Positions 31,886-41,100 of a stretch of 64,000 nucleotides of DNA are shown in pieces. This stretch comes from Glebionis coronaria (taxonomy: Eukaryota; Streptophyta; Magnoliopsida; Asterales; Asteraceae): contig CM046878.1 in the NCBI GenBank assembly GCA_025667525.1, positions 101,385,237 to 101,449,236 on the forward strand. The letters are read 5' to 3'. The position numbers and the translations under genes were made by a program. Positions within the stretch are counted from its first letter, which is position 1. Every line of letters begins with the position of its first letter. The notes below the pieces were generated by a model that saw only the letters and a program-made list of their open reading frames with translations, ran no database searches and was not told the origin of the DNA.

Positions 31886-32501
31886 TAATAGATTAATGGA
31901 AAAGTAACAAGAGTAATGATTAAGAGTTACAAGATTGAAAGAAAAGAATGAAAATCACCAAACACCCTAATGGTGTTGGTGAAGCTACGAACAAGGAACT
32001 GGGAAAAAGAAAAAATGAACTCACTCCCTAAAATGTGAAGGGAGTATCTATTTATACTCCTAGTGGTTGGTTGGCGAGTGGGCTTTCTCCCTTTCTTCTT
32101 GTCTTCTCGTCTTTTCAGAAAAGTTGACGATTTCGATTCTGATTCGGGATTTGTTGTCGATTAAATCCAACTCGTCTTTTAATTTCTTCGTTAAATAGAC
32201 TTGAGTTTCTTCGACTTATGTAAATCTTCCGTCTTTGGTCCTTTTCTTCGATAAATCTTCGAATAGGCCCGGTGACTTCAAATCTTTTGCATCTCTTGGA
32301 CAATAAACTTTATCCTGAGTCTTTTTCCTTGATAAAACCCGTGCAATCCCATGTTTTCTTTAATATTCATCCGGTTAGCTCTGAAATCACAATAAACACA
32401 AAAACCACGCATAATTCCAAACAAATGATATTAAATACGTGTTTTGGTCTTGTTTTAGCCAGAATTAAGTGGTAAAAGGATGGGTGTTTACACACCTATC
32501 A
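31886..32501 (-). repeat. Athila 5' LTR, part 2 (outer side)
   Basis: Continues the Athila LTR from the copia insertion site and ends ACCTATCA; matches 11056-11671 with very few substitutions (for example CTTCGATAAA against CTTTGATAAA). Minus-strand TATA box near 32047. Confidence 0.9.
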
Positions 32502-32905
32502 CCTATCTAATACATAGAACCTCTAATGATGAACCCTATCTAATTCAATGAACCTCTAATGTTGAAACCTATCTAATACATTGAACCTCTAATGATGAAC
32601 CCTATCTAATACGCTGAACCTCTAATGATGAACCCTATCTAATACATTGAACCTCTAATGATGAACCCTATCTAATACATTGAACCTATAATGTTGAACC
32701 CTATCTAATACATTGAACCTATAATGATGAACCCTATCTAATTCAATGAACCTATAATGATGAACCCTATCTAATACATTGAACCTCTAATGATGAACCC
32801 TATCTAATTCAATGAACCTCTAATGTTGAAACCTATCTAATACATTGAACCTATAATGATGAACCCTATCTAATACATTGAACCTATAATGATGAACCCT
32901 ATCTA
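32502..32905. repeat. 33-bp minisatellite, right part (about 12 units)
   Basis: Starts with the CCTAT duplication and continues the same 33-base units as 7705-10181 until 32905. It shows that the Athila element inserted into a continuous array. Confidence 0.93.
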
Positions 32906-33311
32906 CATAAATATCTTATATAAAAAATATACATAAATATCTTATATAAAAAATATAAAAAATTATATGAAACTTATTATTTTTAATTATATAAAATTAT
33001 AATAATACAATTATATAAAATTATTATTATTAATCATTTAAAACGTATTATTATCAATCAAACTTATTATATAAATATATAATTATATAAAACGTATTAT
33101 TATCAATCATTTAAAACTAATTTACATAAATATCTTATATAAAAAATATACAATTATATAAAACTTATTATTTTTAATTATATAAAAGTAAAATATACAA
33201 TTATATAAAACTTATTATTTTTAATTATATAAAATTAAAAATAATACAATTATATAAAATTATTATTATTAATCATTTAAAAGTAAATATCATGAATTGG
33301 TAAAAAAGTTT
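32906..33311. repeat. AT-rich degenerate repeats in CACTA
   Basis: Repeated words such as AATATCTTATATAAAAAATA and AATTATATAAAACTTATTAT over 400 bases. No gene is visible. Confidence 0.7.
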
Positions 33312-34269
33312 CCCCAGCGACATGTCGCTGGGGTAAGTTGCGTTGACCAATTTTAGAAATCTCTCCAAAAATTTTCATTAACGCGCTTCTTTCACAAACC
33401 GACAAAATAAAGGTTTCCCCAGCGACATGTCGCTGGGGATATTTTTGTTAAAATCGACATGTTATTAAACAGCTGGCGCAAACGACAAATTCATAATTGA
33501 CATGTCGCTGGGGAACATTTCCCCAGCGACATGTCGCTGGGGAACATTTCCCCAGCGACATGTCGCTGGGGAAAGTTTTGACAGCTTCTTATCCTCAAAC
33601 ACTTTACAGAAACTTCACTTTCCTCTATCTCTTTTTCTCTTCTCTCAAACAAGTGCGATTTTCACCACCAATCCATCACCACCAATCATTTACACCACCG
33701 ATCATCACCACCATTCATCACCACTACCACCATTCATCACCATCCCCATCACCACCAATCCATCACCACCAATCCATCAACACCAACCCGCCACCAACCC
33801 GGCCACCACCACCACCAATCCGCCACTCCGCCACCAATCCATCTTTAATAATTGATAAAAAAGTAATGTTTTGTTTAATTTTATTTTAGATTTTTACATT
33901 TTGATTTTATATTTTAATTTTGATTTTATAATTGATATTGTAATTGATAATTAATGTTTTGTTTAATTTTCTTTTATGTTTTTGAGCCCGACTGTTGCGG
34001 AGCCCCTACCACAGCCGATCCCGACCTCAACCGACCAAGCCCGCCACCGTCCTTGGTTTTAAAGGTTTTAATTTTGTTTAATTTTGATTTTAATTTTGTT
34101 TTATGTTTTTGGTTTTAAAGGTTTTAATTGATGATTAAAATGAGTTTCTTTTATGTTATTGTAGCCCCGACCACAGCCCGAGGCGCAACCCCGACCACCA
34201 ACAGACCACCACAAATAAAAAGTATGTTTTTTTTATCATTTTGGTTTCCCCAGCGACATGTCGTTGGGG
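33312..34269. repeat. Internal palindromes upstream of the TNP gene (5 copies)
   Basis: Copies of the CCCCAGCGACA palindrome at 33312-33333, 33417-33438, 33521-33542, 33550-33571 and 34248-34269 (one mismatch), plus a half copy at 33499-33513. They precede or overlap the probable promoter and leader of the TNP gene, which would let its product regulate its own transcription. Between 33655 and 33850 lies a CCACCAATC-type low-complexity run whose His/Pro-rich frames are probably leader sequence, not protein. Confidence 0.85.
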
Positions 34270-34351
34270 ATTTATAAGCTTGTTAATTTCCGTTAAACGT
34301 AAATCCAAACACTCTTTAACTGTGTAAAACGCAAACCCAAACACTCGCTAT

Positions 34352-34475
34352 GTTGCTTATCAGCTTATCCGAATAAGCTGTTATCAAACAGCTTATCCTG
34401 ATAAGCTTATCAGGATAAGCTGTTTGAAACAGCTTATCCCGATAAGCTTAGCGGAATAAGCTGTTTGAAAACAGC
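34352..34475. repeat. Cluster of AGCTTATC palindromes
   Basis: Several direct and inverted copies of CAGCTTATC(C)NGATAAGCT. Bases 34384-34427 form a perfect 44-base palindrome, with further related arms on both sides. It lies just upstream of the first TNP coding exon, probably in its leader or leader intron. Confidence 0.85.
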
Positions 34476-34614
34476 TTATTTTGAATGAATGAATGAATGA
34501 AATTTTTGTGGATTGTTTAAATGTGTAAATTTATTTTGATATTTAGATTTGTGCATGCTTGTATTATTTTGTTCATGAATTTCTACATGTTATGCTAATT
34601 GTACCTGTATACAG

Positions 34615-36792
34615 ATGACTGATGTTGCACGGGGCCACGGCGGGGACGGTGGTGGCGAGGATCCTTCACGTCCACGTCCTCCATCATTCGGTTGCGGGGG
34701 TTGCTTCGTCAACCGGGGTAAGAATTTCTGGATTATTGTAATACAAATTTGATACACATATTTAACTTGTTTGCCTTAACTTTTATGACTTTATCGCTCA
34801 CTTGATTTTGCAGGAAAAGGAAAGAAAAAGCCCAATTTGGGCGGGAGGAGAGCCGGCAGGCAGAACACCCGGGAGAAGACCCGCTGCCTGAAATTACTGG
34901 ATGCGGTGGCCGAGAATCAAAACCGGCCGGTCGAGATCGACTTTGTACCCGGTAGAGATAACCTTGTTATACCTGTCGGCCCCTACGCAGATCATTGGGA
35001 AACTTATTCGGGTGTGTCGTTAGGGAAATACCTTTGTATTACCCTTCGTGGAGCAAGGTCCCCGAAGGGTACAAGGCGGCGGCCCGGGCAGCTATTGGGG
35101 TAAGTTATCATTTTATATTTATTTAATTATCGTGTTCATTTATTTAATTGTATATATTTATTTAAATTTGTTTTTTTTATTTATATCATATAAATAAATA
35201 AACAAATTTAAATAAATATATAAATTATATTGCTAACTCTGTTTTTAATGTGTTGTATTATGTATATTTATTTAAATTCGTTTATTTATTTATATCATAT
35301 AAATAAATAAACGAATTTAAATAAATATATAAATTATATTTCTAACTCTGTTTTCAATGTGTTGTATTGTGTATATTTATTTAAATTTATTTATTTATTT
35401 ATATCATATAAATAAATAAACAAATTTAAATAAATATATAAATTATATTTCTAACTCTGTTTTCAATGTGTTGTATTGTGTATATTCATTTAAATTCGTT
35501 TATTTATTTATATCATATGAATAAATAAACGAATTTAAATAAATATATAAATTATATTTCTAACTCTGTTTTCAATGTGTTGTATTGTGTATATTCATTT
35601 AAATTCGTTTATTTATTTATATCATATAAATAAATAAACGAATTTAAATAAATATATAAATTATATTTCTAACTCTGTTTTCAATGTGTTGTATTTGATT
35701 GCAGAAAAAATATGATCTCACGCCGTACATGAACACCCCTCGGTGGAAGAGTATTTATGATACCATTAATGCACAGCTACAAAAATCATACAACACCAGC
35801 AAGGCTAGTCTGAAGCGAGATTACTGTGTAAAAGACCCCGAGACTGGAGAATACGATTTGGATCAAATTAGGCGGAACAGACCCGACGAGCACACACCTG
35901 AAGTGTGGGAGAAACAGATAGAGTTTTGGACTGACGAAGCTAACATGAAGCGATCCTCAACAAACAGCCAAAATCGGTCCAAGGCAACACTTGTCTCCCG
36001 ACATGGTTCTCGGTCGATCCCTCGCACTCGACAGCTCATGGTAATTATTATTATTATTATTATTATTGATTTTACATTATTATGGTTTTTTTTATTTTTT
36101 TTATTTTATTATTATTATTATTATTTTTTATATTTATTATTTTATTATTATCATTATTGATTTTACATACATATTATTATTGCCGCATTTAATTAGATTG
36201 ATCTTACTTACGTGTGTATGTACAGCAAAAGGCGTCCGAAACCCAACAGGAGCCTACAAAGATCGACATGTTCTATCGTCTGCATACGAATTCAGATGGT
36301 GTATTTATAGATGAGCAGTCTCTCCAGTTGTATGTAAGTATTCTTTTCAAAACACACTTTAATGAATCATTGATTAATAATCTAGCAACCCGACTAATAT
36401 ATTTACTATCTTGTGTTATTGTCACCACACAGGATCAAATGAGGGAGCTAGAGGCGACGGGTGAGCACACCACTGCCGAGATCAACAGGATGGTGCGAGG
36501 AGGCAAGTTTCGCGGCCACCATTCTGGCGTGGGTATGGTATTGCCGGGATACACCAGTACTCCCCCGTGCTTTTCGCCACCACCCCCTGAGACTCGTCGG
36601 GATCGGGATGTTGATTTCATGATGGGCTTGTTCAGAAACGACCCCAGGTATGGCGATCTTTTTGCCGCATATGAGAGTGGTGGTGCCAGCGGGAGTGGGA
36701 GTCGCCCGGGTGATGATGCTGGTGCCAGCGGGAGCGGGAGTCGCCCGGGTGATGATGCTGAGGATCGGGAGGGTCGCGATGACGCGAGCTAG
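34615..36792 (+). pseudogene. CACTA TNP1/TNPA-like protein gene (Transposase_24), five coding exons, one frameshift
   Basis: Proposed exons: 34615-34717, 34814-35099, 35705-36040, 36226-36333 and 36433-36792, all with GT-AG introns and matching phases. The ATG lies directly after an acceptor-like TATACAG, so a leader intron is likely. Exon 2 is basic at its start (KGKKKPNLGGRR) and gives DFVPGRDNLVIPVGPYADHW; its end must be read in another frame (IPLYYPSWSKVPEG) to join exon 3, so there is a one-base frameshift near 35010-35025. Exon 3 (KKYDLTPYMNT, FWTDEANMKRSSTNSQNRS) matches the Ptta/En/Spm Transposase_24 domain. Exon 5 has an RMVRGGKF block, a proline-rich loop and a G/S/D-rich duplicated tail. 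In the family this protein binds subterminal repeats. Confidence 0.75.
35145..35700. repeat. 109-bp tandem repeat in a TNP intron, each unit with a long palindrome
   Basis: Five copies; the word TGTTGTATT recurs at 35251, 35360, 35469, 35578 and 35687, exactly 109 bases apart. Each unit contains an almost perfect inverted repeat of about 67 bases (arms TTTAAATTCGTTTATTTATT and complement, centre TATCATA) followed by TTTCTAACTCTGTTTTC, which looks like a plant branch site plus pyrimidine tract. The last unit runs into the real acceptor at 35701-35704. Confidence 0.9.
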
Positions 36793-37130
36793 TCGTGTCA
36801 TATATGTGTTTGTTAGTATGGTACATAGTTTCTTTATGTTCATCTTGACTTGTTTCCCTATTATCCTAAATTAGAACGCTTGTTTTCATAGTATCCTTAA
36901 CTATCCCGACTTATTCCTAGTATCCATGTGATTATTAGAACGTTATATTATATTTTGGTGCAAGTTTGAACTTATTCCGCGTTTGTGTTGATTTGTATTT
37001 CAAGTTTACTTTATATGTGTCTTTTGGTGAGCAAATACAGGTTTTGGTAGATTTTTTCCGGAAAAATTCTGGAAAAAATCTGGAAAACGCCTGCTGTGCA
37101 GGCAATTTTAAAAAAAACCTGCAGACTCTT
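36793..37130 (+). other. TNP 3' flank
   Basis: AT-rich, probably the 3' UTR and terminator region of the TNP gene. No specific polyadenylation signal stands out. Confidence 0.4.
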
Positions 37131-37576
37131 CCCCAGCGACATGTCGCTGGGGAAACATTGGTTATTCGTTGACAAGTCAAACGCAAAGCGTTGACAAGTC
37201 AAACGTATCAAGAGTTTCCCCAGCGACTTGTCGCTGGGGAAACTGTGGAAAGCGTTGACAAGTCAACGGCAACGCGTTGACAAGTCAAATGAAAGGAAAG
37301 TTTCCCCAGCGACATGTCGTTGGGGGAAACTTTGTAATTAGCTAAACTGGTTAAGTTTAACTTAATTTTTTGGTTTAATAAGGAATTTTCCCCAGCGACA
37401 TGTCGCTGGGGAAAATATTGCCACCGTGGCAATCTGTTCTTCCAGGAAAAGTCTGTGGGCCCGCGTGTCGCTGGGGGAAGTCGCTGGGGATACTTTTAAC
37501 AACTAGCGTACCCCAACGAATATACCCCAGCGACATGTCGCTGGGGATATCTTTCCCCAGCGACATGTCGCTGGGG
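37131..37576. repeat. Right subterminal palindromes (6 copies)
   Basis: Copies at 37131-37152, 37218-37239 (CTTG centre), 37304-37325 (one mismatch), 37390-37411, 37525-37546 and 37555-37576. Interleaved are four copies of TTGACAAGTCAA (37169, 37191, 37255, 37277). Half-copies of the palindrome follow near 37470-37490 and 37590. Confidence 0.9.
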
Positions 37577-37595
37577 AAACCCCAAAAATATCGCT

Positions 37596-37620
37596 GGGGT
37601 AGGGCGCGAATGTTGTAGTG
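37596..37620 (-). repeat. CACTA right terminal inverted repeat
   Basis: Ends TGTTGTAGTG, the exact inverse of CACTACAACA at the left end. Confidence 0.85.
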
Positions 37621-37623
37621 TGA
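37621..37623 (+). repeat. Target site duplication TGA, right copy
   Basis: Matches 6696-6698. Confidence 0.8.
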
Positions 37624-37959
37624 TACTGTAATTACTTACATACTACATTACTTATCTAGTACCCCCGATTTCATTCCTTCCTTGTGCTTGCTTGCAAATG
37701 CTTTTGTTACACTCAAAATCAACCGGGCTAGTTTAGTTTGGCCACCAAAGGTATCCTTGGGTATGTGAGTTCCTCACCGACCTTTAGGTTGTGGGTTCAA
37801 GAATCGCTTGAAGCATGTGTACAATATATTGTGATATGTGGTATAAGTTGTGGAATGTATGGTAGACGGTAGTATAAGTCATGGAAAATACGTACGATTT
37901 TTTTTACAAAGAACAATGCTCATTCTCGGTAGAAGATAAAACAATTGTAATCATATGAG
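37624..37959. other. Host flank right of CACTA
   Basis: No gene or clear repeat seen. If the CACTA element were removed, this would continue the sequence downstream of the P450 pseudogene. Confidence 0.4.
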
Positions 37960-38320
37960 GTCAGTTGGATGGATGCATTTGGTTATAGTCTTCATATGGG
38001 GGAGGTCAGGGGTTCGACTCCTGTCATTCCCTATATGGGGGATTTTCTCAGAATTAGCAGCCGGGTTTGAATCCCATCGCAATGCCTTAAAGCCCCTTAA
38101 TGGGAAACTGGATGGCTAGCATGGGGTTGATATTCTCTTCGTGAGATGATTCAAACTCGGGTTGAGAGACTTGGTGCCTTAACAGAAGCAGAAACAGGGT
38201 TTCTCCCACAAAGAAGGTTCGAGGCTTGCATATTTGCCCAATTGAGTCCATCGGCTTGAAGCACTAGCTAATAACTTGCAATTCGAAAAAAAATACAATT
38301 AAAAAAAGAAAAAAAAACAA
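37960..38320 (+). mobile_element. Candidate tRNA-derived SINE
   Basis: GGTTCGACTCC at 38011-38021 matches the RNA polymerase III B box, and the segment ends in an A-rich tail (38287-38320). A convincing A box and target duplication are not clear to me, and there is no tRNA cloverleaf. A degraded SINE is the best guess; it may be unrelated sequence. Confidence 0.35.
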
Positions 38321-38560
38321 TTGCAGAAAATGATTCAGAGTGGGGACAACTTTATACTACATTTTAAATGTACTCAAATATAAGTTACCGAATACTCTAG
38401 AATAAGAAAGAATTCCCATCCCAAGATAACAAATACATCCTTAAACCAGCTTCTAATGATCAGAGTTCAACCTAGTCATAGTTCTCTCCCACAAACAAAG
38501 GAAAACAAACATGCGACATCACAGATAAAACAAAGCAGTAAACCTTAGGAATAAAAGAAG

Positions 38561-39472
38561 CTAGTCCTTAAACAGAGACATATCAGCTTGAAAAGTAACG
38601 CGATCCATCCTCTCCGCCCGTCCCATGTGGTTCTTGAATATCTCCGTGATAGCTTCATTGTATACAGCCTCTTCTTTATTATCAAAATCACCAGCATCAC
38701 TTTTCATATAGCTATCACTACCATCGGGCAAATCATCACTCTTGTATGAAAAAAGGGTAACACCTTTCATCACGTACCCTGAAATGGGCAACTCCAACAA
38801 TGGGACATAAACCTCACTCCGGCTATGACAAAATTTATAATTAGTCTTTGAAGCTGTCTCAAAGAAGGAAGTTAGGCCCTTCCTTATCTCAGCAAGCTTT
38901 CCTCTAGTAACAGAATACCTCCACCTTTTATCTGAACACATAAAGGAAACCTCCTCCAGCAATGGGAAATTTTTAATGCAGCACATCAACATATAATGCC
39001 TCCTCATTGCATCCCTCAAACATGACTTTGCATTAATATATTTCCACCCATACATCTTATCTATATCTTCTTCTACTTCGTTGCCATTTTCATTAACATA
39101 TGATTCCTTGTTATGATAAACTGAGAGTGGTGACAGATATATTAATGAATCAAGTTTGTTTCCAAACTTAGTCTTCCATTTGAAGAGATAACCATAGTCC
39201 CGTGAAGGCGGAATTTGGATACACAGAGACTTCAATCCTCTAAACTTACTCAGACACCGAATCGCAGAAAGAAAGGGATTCAATGAAATATTAGGTTTAG
39301 TGATATATGAGATGGTGTCAACTTGAAGGATAATCCGGTAAAAACGTTTGGAAACGAGTTTGCAAGAGCATAAGGTTTCCAAATCGATTAAATTATTAAA
39401 AATTGCTAGAACAATGTCATCTGGTAAAGGACCGAATGATGAATAATCAACTTCTGCACAAGATTTCTCCAT
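38561..39472 (-). CDS. F-box protein (AUF/At4g18380-like)
   Basis: A complete 303-codon single-exon coding frame from ATG 39472 to TAG 38561. An F-box lies at residues 14-55 (FGPLPDDIVLAIFNNLIDLE, CKLVSKRFYRI), followed by the conserved QVDTISYI and a C-terminal region without LRR or Kelch repeats, as in the small plant group containing AUF1/AUF2 and At4g18380. F-box proteins recruit substrates to SCF ubiquitin ligases; the F-box binds SKP1/ASK proteins and the C-terminal part selects the target. Full length and lack of lesions mark it as the only apparently working host gene in the window. The C-terminus ends VTFQADMSLFKD, similar to relatives. The substrate cannot be told from sequence. A leader intron is likely upstream. 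Confidence 0.85.
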   Translation of the reverse strand: MEKSCAEVDYSSFGPLPDDIVLAIFNNLIDLETLCSCKLVSKRFYRIILQVDTISYITKPNISLNPFLSAIRCLSKFRGLKSLCIQIPPSRDYGYLFKWKTKFGNKLDSLIYLSPLSVYHNKESYVNENGNEVEEDIDKMYGWKYINAKSCLRDAMRRHYMLMCCIKNFPLLEEVSFMCSDKRWRYSVTRGKLAEIRKGLTSFFETASKTNYKFCHSRSEVYVPLLELPISGYVMKGVTLFSYKSDDLPDGSDSYMKSDAGDFDNKEEAVYNEAITEIFKNHMGRAERMDRVTFQADMSLFKD

Positions 39473-39540
39473 TTTCTCAAATAGTGATAAAATATGAACA
39501 GTGAGATATTTTTCTTTGTAAAATGTTTATGTAGCTTCAC

Positions 39541-41006
39541 CTGCATAAAAATGTCATAATTAGATATATAAGTGCCTCCAATAGTGTTTGATACTAGTTT
39601 CTCTGTTTACGAGATCTATTATGTAAGAGTACAAGTTCTGCATGTTATGTTTAAAAGAGGAGATAACCGATTTTAATACTTAATACTTTAGTAATAAGCG
39701 CTAAACAACCAATGACCCTAATCATCAAATAACCAGAAACATTATTCTTTTATCTTGGATGTTCAATGACATTATTAGTTACAAATCACACTACCAGACG
39801 GCCAATACAAGTTAGCTACGAAAAGAGGATATACCATTCTTCTAACAAACATAAAATGTTAATTCACCCATCAAATATTTTGCTATAGTTAATTAACAAA
39901 CTAATGTATTGTGTAGTGTGGGATTCATTAGACAGAATGGGTGATCACAGCTTTAAGATAAAGAAAAAATGGCTAAGGATATGTATCAACAAGAACCTAT
40001 TGTCCTAATACAACACTAAGACTAAGCATTTTAGTTGCAGACTTGCAGTTCGTTTGATCATGTAAGCTCACTGTTAAACACCCTTACATCAGTTACTATA
40101 CATCTAATAAGTTTGGGATTCATTGGACAAAAGGTGTGATCACAATCATTTTTTCCATACAGCATCACAAACATAATACAAGTTGCTGTCCTGTATTTGC
40201 AGCCGTGGAAAAACGCCTCGTTCGCATAGCAAACTAATGAGTTTTAATCCAATTTTTTTTATGTGGTTAGCTAACATACTAAACACACGTTTTGTGAACT
40301 TTGGGATTCATTGGACAAAAGGTCGGATCACAGTCATATTTTTCGTACAGCAACACATAAACATATACATGTTGCTGTCCTGTTTTTGCAGCCGTAGAAA
40401 ATGCCTCGTTCACCTAGAAAACTAATGAGTATCAATCCAGTTTTTTATGTAGTTAGCTACCACATTAAACATGAGTTCAATAAAGTTTGGGATTCAATGG
40501 ACAAACGGTGTGATCACGGTCTTTTATTTCGTACAGCAACACAAAAGCTTAATAGAAGTTGCTGGACGTGGTTGACACAACAAACTAATGAGTTTTAATC
40601 CAAATATTTTGCTATAGTCAATTAACAAACTAATGTACTGTGTGATGTGGGATTCATTAGACGGAATGGGTGATCACAGCTTTAAGATAAAGAAAAAATG
40701 CCTAAGGATATGTATCAATTTGCTATGGCCTTGTTCTTAGAACTTGTGGCGAGCTACACAGTTTTAATAACCTCTGTAACTAAGAGTAATTAGAAGATCC
40801 CCTAACAAAAACCTATTGTCATGTATGAATATATTTATCAAAACTTTGCCTAAAATATTCTTGAACCCTTATCTATGAGAACAGATAACATCACGAATTT
40901 AAGATAAAAATATTTAAAGTTTGCAAGTAGAAAAACAGAACATCTACCAAACACATTAATCAGAACAAAAGATCAATTTTAAAAACTGAAAATCAGTTAA
41001 TAATAC
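39541..41006 (-). other. Probable leader intron of the F-box gene
   Basis: On the minus strand a good donor (AAATAG/GTATTATT, exon end 41007) and acceptor (TTTTTATGCAG/GTGAAG, exon start 39540) frame a 1466-base interval ending 68 bases before the ATG. It contains the tandem repeats at 39877-40719. Supported by splice-site appearance only; a transcript would decide. Confidence 0.45.
39877..40719. repeat. Tandem and flanking repeats upstream of the F-box CDS
   Basis: A unit of about 190 bases occurs three times (TTTGGGATTCATTGGAC-type words at 40110, 40301 and 40487). It is flanked by a roughly 115-base direct repeat (39877-39990 and 40602-40719: AAATATTTTGCTATAGT to GGATATGTATCAA) that shares the GGATTCATT..GATCACA core. 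All copies lie in the proposed leader intron. Confidence 0.85.
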
Positions 41007-41100
41007 CTATTTGGAGAGTTGAGATGGCATAAGTTGAAGAAGAAGAAGGTTGTGGATATGGAGGTAGGTGGCTTCAAGATACGAGAGAAAAAAAAAGTGT
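41007..41100 (-). other. Probable non-coding first exon of the F-box gene
   Basis: Minus-strand CT-rich leader (CTTCTTCTTCTTCAAC) ending at the donor at 41007. A weak AT-rich TATA-like stretch lies near 41137-41146. Start of transcription is estimated, not observed. Confidence 0.35.

Larger units (their letters stand above)
10182..32501 (-). mobile_element. Athila-lineage Ty3/gypsy retrotransposon (minus strand)
   Basis: Two LTRs of about 1490 bases, 5-bp target duplication CCTAT, a tRNA-Asp-type primer site inside the right LTR, a purine tract inside the left LTR, and a gag-pol frame whose protease (DLGAS), RT (FMDD) and integrase match Athila elements. Element 5' is at the right, so transcription runs towards lower coordinates. 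Without the copia-1 insertion it is about 10.8 kb. gag has a frameshift and a stop; pol is open. No env-like ORF survives in the 1.9 kb between pol and the 3' LTR. The two LTRs differ at only about a dozen places by eye, so the insertion is fairly recent. Confidence 0.9.
6699..37620 (+). mobile_element. CACTA (En/Spm) transposon, interrupted by nested retrotransposons
   Basis: The ends are inverted CACTACAACA with a further loosely matching stretch (21 of 25 bases), flanked by TGA on both sides. Both subterminal regions carry the same 22-bp palindrome in many copies, as expected for the subterminal repeats of CACTA elements bound by a TNPA-type protein. Inside lies one spliced gene of the Transposase_24 (TNP1/TNPA) class. 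A 22.3-kb Athila insertion splits its minisatellite; removing it and the 5-bp duplication leaves about 8.6 kb. No TNP2/Transposase_21 catalytic gene is visible, so the element probably depended on another copy for excision. Orientation is set by the TNP gene. Confidence 0.85.

Noticed and set aside
33497..33889. Overlapping His/Pro/Thr-rich frames of 117-130 codons
   Set aside because: They cross subterminal palindromes and a CCACCAATC low-complexity run and are open in two frames at once; more likely the leader of the TNP gene.
36435..36843. Minus-strand frames over TNP exon 5
   Set aside because: They mirror the G/S/D-rich duplicated tail of exon 5, which has matching splice phase and family context on the plus strand.
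6699..37620. PIF/Harbinger or Mutator origin for the palindrome-rich element
   Set aside because: CACTA ends with a 3-bp TGA duplication and a Transposase_24 gene fit CACTA; Harbinger would give TTA/TAA and Mutator about 9 bp.
38005..38045. tRNA gene suggested by GGTTCGACTCC
   Set aside because: Only a B-box match; no acceptor stem, anticodon arm or convincing A box. Listed instead as a weak SINE candidate.
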